Part shown: one piece after another, positions 48,501-51,300 of the stretch
Position numbering within the stretch: the stretch's first letter is position 1
How the letters are laid out: each line of letters starts with the position of its first letter
Assembly: GCF_900155685.1 (NCBI RefSeq)
Contig: NZ_LT732548.1
Location: 2,895,887-2,959,886, forward strand
Source of the DNA: Paenibacillus bouchesdurhonensis
GTDB lineage: Bacteria; Bacillota; Bacilli; Paenibacillales; Paenibacillaceae
Direction: 5' to 3'
DNA: 64,000 nt
Program-made: the position numbers and the translations under genes
The notes under the pieces: generated by a model
Databases searched by the model: none
The model's input: only the letters and a program-made list of their open reading frames with translations
Told to the model about the DNA's origin: nothing

Positions 48501-50052
48501 GCGAGAAGCGATTTCTGGTATGCAAGTTGCTAGGAGCTCTGCTGACGCAATAGACGATATGGAAGGAAAAATCGCGGTGATTGGTATGGCTTGTCGTTTT
48601 CCACAATCGGATAATCTAGAGCAATACTGGGACAATTTGTTAAAAGGAAAAGATTTGATATCAGAAGTTCCCAAGAACCGCTGGAATGTAGAGCACTATT
48701 ACGATCCGGATCGCCAACGCAAGGATTCCACTTATTCGAAGTGGGGGGGCTTTCTATCGGATATCGACAAGTTTGACCCCGGCTACTGGGGGATACCGGA
48801 CGAGGTCGCATTGGTAATGGATCCTCAGCACCGCATCATCCTTGAGCTGGTAGAAGAGCTGTGGAGCCGCTCCGGTTACCTTAAGGAAGAAGTGAGAGGA
48901 AAATCAGTTGGAGTCTTCATCGGCGGAGCTGAAAGCTCTTACTTAAAAAACAACTTGGATAAAGTGCCGTCAGAGTCCATGAAGCATATTGTTGTCAATA
49001 CAATTTCAAATATGATGGCGGCTCGGGTGTCCGATACGTATGATTTGCGAGGCCCTTCATTGACTTTGGACACCGCATGCTCCTCCTCGCTGGTATCGAT
49101 TAATGAGGCGTGCTCGCAATTATTGAACGGGTCATGTGAAATGGCGATTGCGGGAGGCGTCCAAGTGCTGTTGGATCCAATCGACCATATTGGCATGAGC
49201 CAAGCAGGCGTACTTTCACCGAGCAAGCATGCTTATGTTTTTGATGAGCGGGCTGAGGGGATTGTCATCGGCGAGGGAGCCGGGGTTGTGTTGCTTAAGC
49301 CTTTGAAGAAGGCAGTGGAGAACGGGGATCGAATTCAAGCGGTAATATTGGGCTCTGCCGTGAATAATGATGGTCATACGATGGGGTTAACGACACCGAA
49401 TATCGAAGGGCAAAAAAGTGTTATTCGGCAAGCTCTTCGTAACAGCGCTATTTCGCCCGATTCGATTTCGTATTACGAGGCGCACGGGACAGGCACCTTA
49501 CTAGGCGACCCGATTGAAATTCGCGCAGCCAGCCAGCTTTACCGCGAATTAACAAGCGATGTCCAGTATTGCGGCGTGGGATCGGTTAAAGCCAACATGG
49601 GTCATTTGCTGCGTGCTGCCGGCATAGGCAGCTTCATTAAAGCGGTATTGGCTGTTCAGCATGGAGTCATGCCCAAATCAATTCATTGCGAAAAGCCGCA
49701 TCCGCGATTCCAGTTTAAGCAATCGCCTTTCTATCCGGTTATGGAAAGCAAAGCCTGGGAAGGAATCAACGGAAAGAGAAGATCGGCAATTTCTTCCTTC
49801 GGCTTCGGCGGAACGAACTGTCATATGATTATTGAAAACTTCACCGGGGAGCATTTTCCCGGCTATTTATTGCAAAGACAGCCGCTCCAGCCACCCAATT
49901 TCAATAAAAAGGTGTATTGGCTGGGGAAGAGCGCGGTAGAAGAGCAGGAGCACTTTTACAAGCGCTTGTTAGCGCAACTTCAAAGCGGAGATATTACGCC
50001 AGAGCAAGCGCTGCAAATGGAATTGCAAGCGCTCAAAGGGGAGTTTGTGTGA
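27526..50052 (+). CDS. PKS3: modules 3-7, KS of module 8, and embedded PLP lyase
   Basis: A 7508-residue megasynthase. The start is GTG 27526; an ATG at 27518 is out of frame and stops after three codons, and AAAGGGG at 27508-27514 serves as ribosome site. It carries six KS domains with active cysteines at 203, 2072, 3306, 4543, 5599 and 7185. The layout is KS-carrier-like-DH-like-ACP-DUF2156-PLP lyase, KS-KR-ACP, KS-KR-ACP, KS-DH-ACP, KS-carrier-like-DH-KR-ACP, KS. No AT occurs, so it depends on the trans AT at 8476. It ends in helices (LLAQLQSGDITPEQALQ) that look like one half of a four-helix-bundle docking pair with PKS4. Modules are described separately below. Four bases separate its stop from the PKS4 start. 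Confidence 0.94.
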   Translation: MKVNSEDYIRLERAYHTILSLEQKLETSKLGASAEPVAVIGMACKFPGMIDNPLDYFRMLSQGKDVVGDIPDERWNFNEYDSELKSKIYCRKGGFISEPYHFDPLHFNISPMEAEFMDPQQRLFLENCWGAIEDAGYTPERLDNVRCGVYAGVVSNDYYTYLDSIPHKPEPYEVIGNYSSMLSARIAYFLNLKGPAITLDTACSSSLVAIHTACKAIQNGDSDMALAGGVTLYVTPRPYLLMCESMMLSKSGSGFAFDERADGFIPGEGCGVVLLKALSKAVRDGDQIYGVIRGTGINQDGKSNGITAPNALAQTELQLDVLKRFGLNPEQITYVEAHGTGTELGDPIELEALTNAFSKFTNKKQYCAIGSVKNNMGHLQAAAGVASLIKVLLGMKYECIFPTIHFEKSNPHIDFPKTPFYVNTSLQEWVTAGAQPRMAAINSFGFSGTNAHMIVEEYRQDEKAEPASYSVQPTLFLIPISAQNDQTLHTYVQELRDFVHASEQDVTVHKELCDQIVEMMATHLHVSVNEIDVFTDWDLLGLEPAELQRLLLEINNKLGISFALNDLVNLKNISMLVEQAVQTKELGAPSTFLANVAYTFQTGRIAMKTRQLFISRSTKELIKQCDAFLGGEAVHYPTSLPSEIAACKQAWESGEHSVQWQDLYDNMTLMPKRISAPTYPFTKQEYRLKPETRINSSSLTKINETIRFEHRITNSGRSKNGHQVNQVEIVSGAYILHLMLQTANEVLGEGINCLEQVHFKAPIYNENEKMVCVELRSRIDSQSAECLVLDMDSPHQQAYSIAELYKKPNDETLTEVRLPDSSEAVQMFERDTWYSFVAEQGFTYGDLYRTVEKIEVFKDEAVATIAASPQFADKEGHSFGFDPYLIDGAIQPVIALIKGDFSDQAMLLPHNIESLRLYRPLPRRFTSYMKRTNTIQEALHSWRCYIDLTVLDAENQIILQLKQLVVRVITKTEQALVSGGLKEGSEVTKSEICVATVRMETKERTKSKQLEAIQQYLIQSLADLLKVSASRIELDKSFPNYGLDSFLSLKWMSVLESEFGNLPKTILFEHFDIVKLSHFLQDHCPDKFAPVDDSSLEDPCEIESQSVILETEQNRQQQAMLISEQDLPMYPDEKNYIDNIIACYGMEGLAIARKDIAPQIFVGANRKSFFYVAERNGIVLAFLYHGQEAGLSELAHELTEYVNRSGKQVVFLLEQRLEAIKDRPIGAVEIGVLQRLERLPLDLKGKKYRHLRYAISNFEKSGDCRVEEYQMHSDFEIDRRIVSIIDAWSSTKQMVNPYINKVREQITTRSFPSMYRCFLTYLNHELVNIVIITPVPSRGGYLMDLEFYPATMPLGGLEYAILHIYKQLLKEGATFLSLGATFGVASAPEANSDSLWEEGLSELWEQGIFNGSGNYQFKNKFRTENCPLYLQRFTDTAPPSILDIIMFIANPVGVSESIQAIDDEVLARYDYNTLFVPHDKVAYDLLTDSWSELPWTSNQAVKNQTQVKSCTEAELIQRLRDYFPFPYVLPVSSGREAEGLLFGALPKTKPMIAQNIMFPTTVHHQVENGFHPIEIPVTPISALEGAADRAHLDLGRLQELLHAGNTAYVAVEIENNAAGGAAVTLEHLKEIRSLCDKTHTSLILDATRVLENALMATKQGLTPTSDWAPALEAAQQMLKLADYVVASLTKDYGSPIGGIVAVRDEETFEKMAQRAAAENHSLTEAERIMLHRALSDTNKVVDQAAKRVELVQKLGMQLKSILPIVFPIGGHCLLIDVKQIKGLAEVNYPAQAFLNWLYLTTGIRGGVHCGGTVPRQANQLVRLAIPVGMSEQEIQDIADRLIRAWVQEKNWRDLEAIHEDSGMYGVAKNRYRLRASAHTEASSKPFEAQRTAEGPAADKEDDAHLVAIIGMSGRYPQADNLEQFWTNLVNGQDAISEIQGDRWKLELFYDVDKKKVGANPCKWGGFLQNVDQFDPQFFQITPVEAEKMDPQQRLFLQTAWHAVEDAGYALSDLLKQTNHNVGVFAGATWSEYSYLADADQGFYPEVNLGSIATRVAYHLGFQGPVMTVDTHCSSSLSAIYLAYESIKNGTCKAAIAGGVNLSLHPNKYQFAKYFLSPTGRCHSFGANGDGYVPGEGVGAILLKPLKDAVAAKDHIYGVIRSVRMRHAGKTAGVHVPNPKSQAELIQETLEQARIHPETLSYVEAHGTGTDLGDPIEIEGLTQAFRQFTDKKQYCAIGSVKSNIGHAEAAAGISQMTKVLLQFKHKKLVPSLHSKALNPNIDFTNTPFYVQQEVSDWLLPKFDSQPRRAAISSFGAGGVNCHCIVEEYTSKALSTSVVNEVNQQRVFPLSAKSKTALAEYVKALLGYIKQAGQDAALTDIAYTLQIGREAFNERIVFIASSHGELADLCSCYLDGGKNAQMVVGSRSSKGRTSDAPVLISGETIERAASLWCEGGAVNWQECKGFEAGRRISLPVYPFAKERYWAPGTTTTAGEAKNMFLTDEAITADPGSSNDSVVYYRRALTPLETPLNRNQQKTNTLVIVFANDPDWVQQLKREGYTPILVSKGKHFERHAPDRFIIDPYVLAHYEAVWSSLFTEDSGANAQVLYLWGNEAKEQEWERYTKELIHPLLPLCTSLNKHALKKPISMVYGYVSDDSETNLFQHALEAFFKTIHLENHHLRFKLVDIDERTSFERNVIEELQDDIENVQVVKYRKQRRYTSYYEEFQADTKLRSEDGVLRTAGVYIVTGGIGGVGYLISQFLASTKQARLVLTGRTPNDANIDNKIAELRRLGASAIYMQTDVSRREEVQSLILAVKQAYGEIHGILHCAGVLRDAYFIQKTPEQFDEVAAVKILGTVYLDEYTSNEPLDLFCLFSSLSSVSGNIGQCDYSFSNSFMDQYAGYRERLRQQNQRYGQSVSLNWPLWEDGGMRIPETKKALLYEQTGLRGLSTEAGIEAFVQAIHSGYNQVLVTVGDREMIKHTLLGGMQKMELEADAEILQSPSNESEEAEAFICDLIKGWIVQCTKLPDYRIDIHTRFEEYGLDSIMIEHLIGELEQYFGKISPTLLFEYQTIAELAQFLAASRPEALRNHFKSSSSVNVGTENVPVVASAAQEIAVADPEEAAGKESEEIAIIGVSGAYPKAGNLEAFWTNLEQGIDCVTEVPQERWDWRDYYDQDPTQASNGKIYCKWGGFLDDVDRFDPLLFQISPKEAETMDPQERLFLQCVWDLMEHNGYTREGLAKKLPRDKGADVGVYVGVTTNSYQLLGHEQWEKGSSIVPTSLPWSIPNRVSYFYNFNGPSIPVDTACSSSLVAIHMACESLRNKECKMAIAGGVNLYFHPSKYLAMCQLGMLSKTGKCHAFGDQADGFVPGEGIGAVLLKPLKQAEEDGDEIWGIIKGTSINHGGRTNGYKVPSPHSQAMLIKKAIEQAQIDPSTINYLEAHGTGTSLGDPIEIEGLTQAYREYSVDHQYCSIGSVKSNIGHAESAAGIASLTKVLLQMKHKKLVPSLHANQLNKHIAFEDTPFKVQTESETWHPVREGQPLRAAISSFGAGGVNAHLILESYAASKEKYKPIESDLSRGEESMKPEHIFIYSARNKERLDALLEQHLDWLCMQPSGEVSLEDLSYTLLCSREEMEERIAFVAFSQESLKESLRSHLNGWSLPIGCAVFAGNKHDRNKQEHPLSDRRRKELIRSLLLNHELKQAAAFWVAGETLDWSVLFEGRKPRKQSLPTYVPARDSYWVTPKEKQPLLCLTADWIACDVPSGESSAVSRSEHHIMLVGTKAQARYWPVFEQHYESSRITKVYLSNRNYCVNPNHFEVDITMGEPDFSIVATPQAVDTIYFMGGMSDEVNSGSMEQTYEQKHNEGALALIGLIKVFHDSCTLKVVTSGSMPVPGYEFCFDNIHASAIAGITKTIPLEFPAVNVMHIDLQFAHNDIRTESETTEELLTAMKETYNADYPYVAYRSGKRYRRALIKAELGKQEAFEPVIKAHGTYLVLGGSGGIGFEISKFLAKRYGARLILVGRSPMNLEKQAQLDLLNRLGAGAAYLEANLRQTDDTLQRIRELSKSYGTIDGVIHSAADVENSLLRNMTPDVYHRVVGIQATSCDLLKQIHLTLGVNNFIVFSSAASFFGSQGGANYCASNTLKDMFAAVFAKQYGVNVRVINWGLWGQVGLGKAFDKVLQQKFRSVVPIEPEEGLRAFQRIASADIIQVMATTASDQFIRSETDYYGPRQNAKTPLRQETHDKLEDQQTTRGQMSMKEQLMQRLKATAAACLKLDPSYIHDRVHLGDYGMDSIVGVAILEELKKWLPDLPSTLMYEYFTVESLADYLLNEYADEVKRMYAADTSTKHTAAIVQSVKPAPVAAAIEDSSEVEAVEQDIAIIGIAGVYPQAKDLREFWINLLNGADCVTEVPADRWNSDHYANNGSIYCKWGGFVDQPDLFDPLFFQISPKEAKGMDPQERLFLQIAAQTFANAGYSKASLGGRKVGVFVGVTNNTYQLIGVEQWDHASNEDIPNSQPWSIPNRVSFLYNLTGPSAPVDTACSSSLTALHLACDSIRNGDSEMALVGGVNLYLHPYKYSGLCQMKMLSPTGQCRAFNDEANGFVPGEGAGAVLIKPLDKALLDGDYIYGVVKATSVNHGGRTNGYTVPNPHAQAALIEDALKKGNIDPRTITYVEAHGTGTVLGDPIEISGLTNAFKKHTSDKQYCAIGSVKTNVGHLEAASGIIGLTKILLQMKHQTLVPTLYHEPVNSRIRFEETPFYLQKQVEAWRRPTLNVNGEEVMYPRRAGISSFGAGGANAHAIIEEYLPGKYSDGGGERKHIVPLSAKSSEQLQTLAKNLINDLHDKLASGEADVTLERIAYTLQIGRDSMEERLAIVATNMEELTDKLNQYVQGAAAEESGIFQGKTQRHTHANERIILDDTKMEAAAKAWVQGAELQWELSYTKPYPVKLPLPACPFSLNSYWLKPAARKKEQASTGMQPTAMPHPILQKQQPEKGRIRFSGQFTGEEMFISQHQVQGSLVFPGAAFLEMAYKAACISSDVEPLLLSQVTFIQPLIVSNGQVTAELTLERNSKKAGFEIHSASSEHDAVKHVQGEIVYGSSVDISGLYEDVDLQEMMLNAVSFDKEQIYAYYRQLGIDYGTAFQSISRLYVRNNHILGELAPPKEVDQTIELYEMHPALLDGALQCMIAYGLIGHSQGMQLPFYIRELQILQRSKQWKYVYIAPSADKGYAYNICILDERGVPVVSISDFTVRPLLETDQEILAEDDPISKKQTEGTAHHGAQLAADSSLLQFMSDQIKIKIATILEWNMDDIDNDTELGDYGFDSLSFTYLADQLNEDFQTDVSPALFFQYATVRRLAEYLVEAYPLHDAVRQTATADEALNHTAANPLEAWDSRSEIKPEKTTAHAELGPEKKSPGSEPSGRSDFPVAVVGMAGRMPQSKTLEQFWEHLKAGRDLVTEVPMERWDWREYYGDPIQEKNKTKAKWGGFVNDIDKFDARFFKIAAREAELMDPQQRCMLELAWHTIEHAGYSMASLSGSRTGVFVGVAANTDYNDLINREAEETEAYQSTGVAISVLVNRISYMFNWHGPSEPIDTACSSSLVAIHRAVESLRSGECDMALAGGVQLILSPRGAISFSKSGMLSPDGRCKTFDESANGYVRSEGMGLVLLKPLAEAMLNGDQIYGVIRGTAVNHGGKGNSITSPNPNAQAEVIMKAIEKAGIDVDSISYIEAHGTGTQLGDPVEINGLKQAFETLAHVQGKGQLSVGSCGIGSVKTNVGHMETAAGMASLFKVLFSLQHQELPPNVHYRERNPQIQLEGSPFYILDRLQPWTQSSKAIADGSPRRAGISSFGFGGANAHLVIEEYINDREADASIEDTQTEHLIVLSAKDRNRLRVKAEQLADYLESYMSAPPQTHSYEAMKLELLEQMGKILSVSSAEIELHGDLLDMGFDQMSLYQLIRKVEERYEVSLQFKQLFEMKTPVQIINELYRKIGGKASSEPGGLCLASVAYTLQVGRDPMEERACWIVTNMRQLIQELRSYCANNTTRFAGSVSKTGNRIVEALEIKVRKALDSKDYLHLADLWIQGAGIDWERLYDGNKAIRRLALPGYPFHRTPYWFQSSKTIQSESAEGQRITILLDPSDREDFAYMLDLDQVYANFADHVVGEHIVLPGAMYFQIVYAAIEQKGRSIEQEGRSIEQELTQLFWLQPYTYCNNGLGNRLYIGWTDTESGETRVKLSSFGDTGRQDHFQTTIRWREQRPSIVEHSIRSIQQRCKSNVSISKLYARFQANGLCYGPTYQTVVSLSSGGQEAIAELVLNDLPTKAWHCPPSIIDGAFQSLAAAGAWNGESGTYLPFSVKRVCFYKPVPPSCYAYIREKGKNGKLMVFDIQFIHSEDHTVIAEFEDFGLKPYMQFEADIDTSFFIPEWQPCAISEAANTPGQFMPVLVVDSMGKLSDSLADLEDARWLQANLTDYKQLEQALQSIIQDGLESLSIVIHPESDFEAVNGYPAYEGMQNLIQFLLKSYYKLPVRFVYLYGSGDEYIAHRALASFGRTAALENQQFTFCFISYDDLSTVPLQAEVRSNLSQGCVEMKYEGNVRLIRQLREMKIDSHLALTQSKLKQGGTYLFTGGNGGLGVLFATYALAKYQINAVIVARSAVTPDVMTQLEEAAKLGGTVRCYRADVSKEEEIKRCMAQVKDDYGSIEGVFHFAGVLNDSFLFRKTMSEAANVLDPKIRGIHNLDRFTLGEELELFVVFSSITGITGNQGQADYAYANRYMDEFIQLKNQRDRANGMACKSYSINWPLWEHGGMQVKDAVKQKLQSDNGLEVLQERHGLDIFEMVLAAGWEQVLPLRGNKERIKQSLEALQLLQTADANSEPSFLKEASEQLMTAQHESEQSLLVNLQRLFSEILKMDMDELDVTEDLEMYGFDSMMMVEVLSRMEAEYDVVLEPSAINQYKTLQALSRHLSTQLDIAVNNTEKAPQFKPRAIEREAISGMQVARSSADAIDDMEGKIAVIGMACRFPQSDNLEQYWDNLLKGKDLISEVPKNRWNVEHYYDPDRQRKDSTYSKWGGFLSDIDKFDPGYWGIPDEVALVMDPQHRIILELVEELWSRSGYLKEEVRGKSVGVFIGGAESSYLKNNLDKVPSESMKHIVVNTISNMMAARVSDTYDLRGPSLTLDTACSSSLVSINEACSQLLNGSCEMAIAGGVQVLLDPIDHIGMSQAGVLSPSKHAYVFDERAEGIVIGEGAGVVLLKPLKKAVENGDRIQAVILGSAVNNDGHTMGLTTPNIEGQKSVIRQALRNSAISPDSISYYEAHGTGTLLGDPIEIRAASQLYRELTSDVQYCGVGSVKANMGHLLRAAGIGSFIKAVLAVQHGVMPKSIHCEKPHPRFQFKQSPFYPVMESKAWEGINGKRRSAISSFGFGGTNCHMIIENFTGEHFPGYLLQRQPLQPPNFNKKVYWLGKSAVEEQEHFYKRLLAQLQSGDITPEQALQMELQALKGEFV
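27628..30780 (+). other. Module 3: KS-carrier-like insert-DH-like-ACP
   Basis: The KS has Cys203 with both catalytic histidines (EAHGTGT and MGHLQ). The DH-like domain keeps His722 and Asp887, but its motif reads HQVNQVEIVS: both the glycine and the proline are lost, and YGP is YGD. This suggests a modified activity (pyran synthase or enoyl isomerase type) or an inactive domain. The ACP serine is Ser1045 in YGLDSF. There is no KR. The post-KS linker is interrupted by a carrier-like insert. Confidence 0.8.
29041..29280 (+). other. Carrier-like insert without the phosphopantetheine serine (module 3)
   Basis: About 80 residues after the KS have the helix pattern of an ACP (KELCDQIVEMMATHLHVS, then DWDLLGLEPAELQRLL). 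Pro544 stands where the phosphopantetheine serine would be, so it cannot be a working carrier. The normal post-KS linker (VAYTFQTGR to PTYPFTKQEY) resumes after it. Confidence 0.65.
30880..31872 (+). other. DUF2156 / lysyl-phosphatidylglycerol-synthase-C-like domain
   Basis: PKS3 residues 1119-1449 lie after the module 3 ACP. Segments YRHLRYAISNFEKSG and MDLEFYPATMPLGGLEYAIL, then LKEGATFLSLGATF, match the tandem GNAT fold of DUF2156 and of the C-terminal domain of MprF, which transfers an aminoacyl group from tRNA. I do not know a characterised PKS use. It is followed directly by the PLP lyase domain, so the two probably act on the same ACP-bound substrate. Confidence 0.7.
31879..33090 (+). 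other. Embedded PLP lyase domain, tyrosine phenol-lyase/tryptophanase family
   Basis: PKS3 residues 1452-1855 align along their length with tyrosine phenol-lyase and tryptophanase. YNTLFVPHDKVAYDLLTDS matches the N-terminal region of the lyases. SSGREAEGLL (Arg1535) forms the phosphate-binding turn. Asn1616 in NNAAGG and Asp1645/Arg1648 in LDATR contact the cofactor. Lys1690 in LTKDYG is the Schiff-base lysine, and Arg1822 in VRLAIP is the carboxylate-binding arginine. All key PLP residues are kept, so it should be active in beta-elimination or its reverse on an amino acid or amino-acylated chain. The last segment of the free lyases is absent. Confidence 0.85.
33229..36770 (+). other. Module 4: KS-KR-ACP
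   Basis: The KS active-site motif is THCSSS (Cys2072) instead of TACSSS; the other catalytic histidines are present. A long linker leads to a KR with GGIGGVG, the catalytic tyrosine in CDYSFSN, and an LRD signature suggesting B-type stereochemistry. The ACP has Ser3044 in YGLDSI. Predicted product: a beta-hydroxy unit. Confidence 0.88.
36904..40540 (+). other. Module 5: KS-KR-ACP
   Basis: The KS has Cys3306 and intact histidines. The KR (GGSGGIG, tyrosine in NYCASN) lacks the LxD aspartate of B-type enzymes: the segment reads DVEN where the other KRs here have a final D. It is therefore the one candidate A-type reductase in the window. The ACP has Ser4295 in YGMDSI. Predicted product: a beta-hydroxy unit of the opposite configuration. 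Confidence 0.85.
40660..43620 (+). other. Module 6: KS-DH-ACP
   Basis: The KS has Cys4543 and complete condensation histidines. The DH has a textbook motif HQVQGSLVFP from His5015 and the HPALLDGALQ aspartate. The ACP serine is Ser5327 in YGFDSL. There is no KR. After module 5 (KS-KR-ACP) this forms the layout of a dehydrating bimodule in which the DH acts on the previous beta-hydroxyl. Confidence 0.85.
45274..45510 (+). other. Carrier-like insert without the phosphopantetheine serine (module 7)
   Basis: About 78 residues between the KS and the post-KS linker look like an ACP (KLELLEQMGKILSVSSAEIE, then LLDMGFDQMSLYQLI). Gln5954 takes the place of the modified serine. It occupies the same position within its module as the insert of module 3. 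Confidence 0.65.
46090..46131 (+). repeat. Two perfect 21-bp in-frame tandem copies in the module 7 DH
   Basis: The 21-bp unit beginning GGTCGCAGCATCGAACAG occurs twice without a mismatch, encoding GRSIEQE twice. A degenerate half unit (IEQK) precedes it. It lies in a DH loop after the histidine motif. Confidence 0.95.
48570..50049 (+). other. Module 8, first part: C-terminal KS of PKS3
   Basis: The KS has Cys7185, EAHGTGT and an NMGHLLRAAG segment, where the usual GHLE glutamate is leucine. Helical docking sequence follows directly, with no post-KS linker or further domains. The module continues on PKS4. Confidence 0.85.
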
Positions 50053-50055
50053 TAA

Positions 50056-51300
50056 ATGGATAAGTATAAAATTTTCCAAGAGGTCGCAAAACATGGCATG
50101 TCGATCAAAAAAGCTATGGAATTAATAAAGCAAGAGCAAAGCGAGGATTGGACGGCATACCGATACAGCGATAGGTATGTATCGGATCATCTGGTTTACG
50201 GAAAAGCCATTTTGCTAGGGGTAACATACTGTTCCGCGGGATTAGACGCTGAATTTGAGCGCAGTGATGGCAGGATGCCCCTAAGACTTTCTAGGTTTGT
50301 TTTTCGTAAGCCCGTTATAGTTGAACCTCAGCAAGAAGTTCTGATTCGGGCTGTTTCGGAGAATGAACGCACTGCTCGTCATATTGAGTTTCGTTCGGAC
50401 GCCGAATCCACACCTGAGGTGGTGGCTGTCTATGAATTGAAGCAAGATCGTGGTGAAGGTCAGCTGAACTCAGAACCTATTGATATTGCGGAATTTATTA
50501 ATTTTTCTGATCATGCGGTAGAGAGCCATACGATATATCAAAGAATGCGAGAGGTACAGGTAGAATTCGGCGATTCGTTAAGAACGGTACAGCGAGCCTG
50601 GATTCGCGGCAATGAAGTGCTGAGCGAGCTGAGATTGAGTTCGGAGCATTCTGATCACATATCAACCATACATCCCGTTTTTCTCGACGGGGCAATCGTA
50701 GGAAGCATGGCTCCTTATTCGGCTGCGGAACCAAAGCCCTTCATCCCGATGTCCATCGGGGAAATCGTCTGCTATGAGCGCTGCACAGGCTCTGTTTGCT
50801 ACAGCCATGCTGAGCTGGTCAGGAGAAATACGGAAATACTTGTGATCAATGTGGCGATTTATTCTGAAGCAGGCCAGCTTCTGGTTCAATTGAAGGAAGT
50901 GACACTTAAACGGGCTGAGCTTGATAGTCTGTTGGATACGTATGAACCAGTGAAGAAAGCGGAGATTGCTGCTCCGCTTCTTTCCGCTGCCAACCAGCAC
51001 GAACAGGAGGAAGAGAGTGAGCATCTTCTGGAGAATTTGTCTCAATATATCCAGAGGAAGGTCGGACAATTCTTGCCAGGCGTGCCTGTACCGTTAGATA
51101 CAACTCGGAATTTTCTAGACCTGGGCGTAACCTCTAATGACTTGGTCAAGCTCGTTCAGGATATAGAAGCTGAGCTGAGCTTGGAGTTATATCCGACATT
51201 GTTTTTCGAGTACCAAAACATCGTCGAGGCGAGCCGCTACATGGCCGATCAGTATCGAGAGAAGCTGGAGCCATATTTTGAATCTCAGGCTGCCGCAGAT
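50056..51300 (+). other. Module 8, second part: DH/pyran-synthase-like domain and ACP
   Basis: The dehydratase-fold domain keeps His45 and Asp211 (HPVFLDGAI). Its histidine motif reads HLVYGKAILL, with leucine for the conserved proline, and the YGP motif is FGD. Loss of these residues with both catalytic residues kept is typical of pyran synthase domains, but a dehydratase or isomerase cannot be excluded. The ACP site is Ser360 in LGVTSND. There is no KR. Confidence 0.7.
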
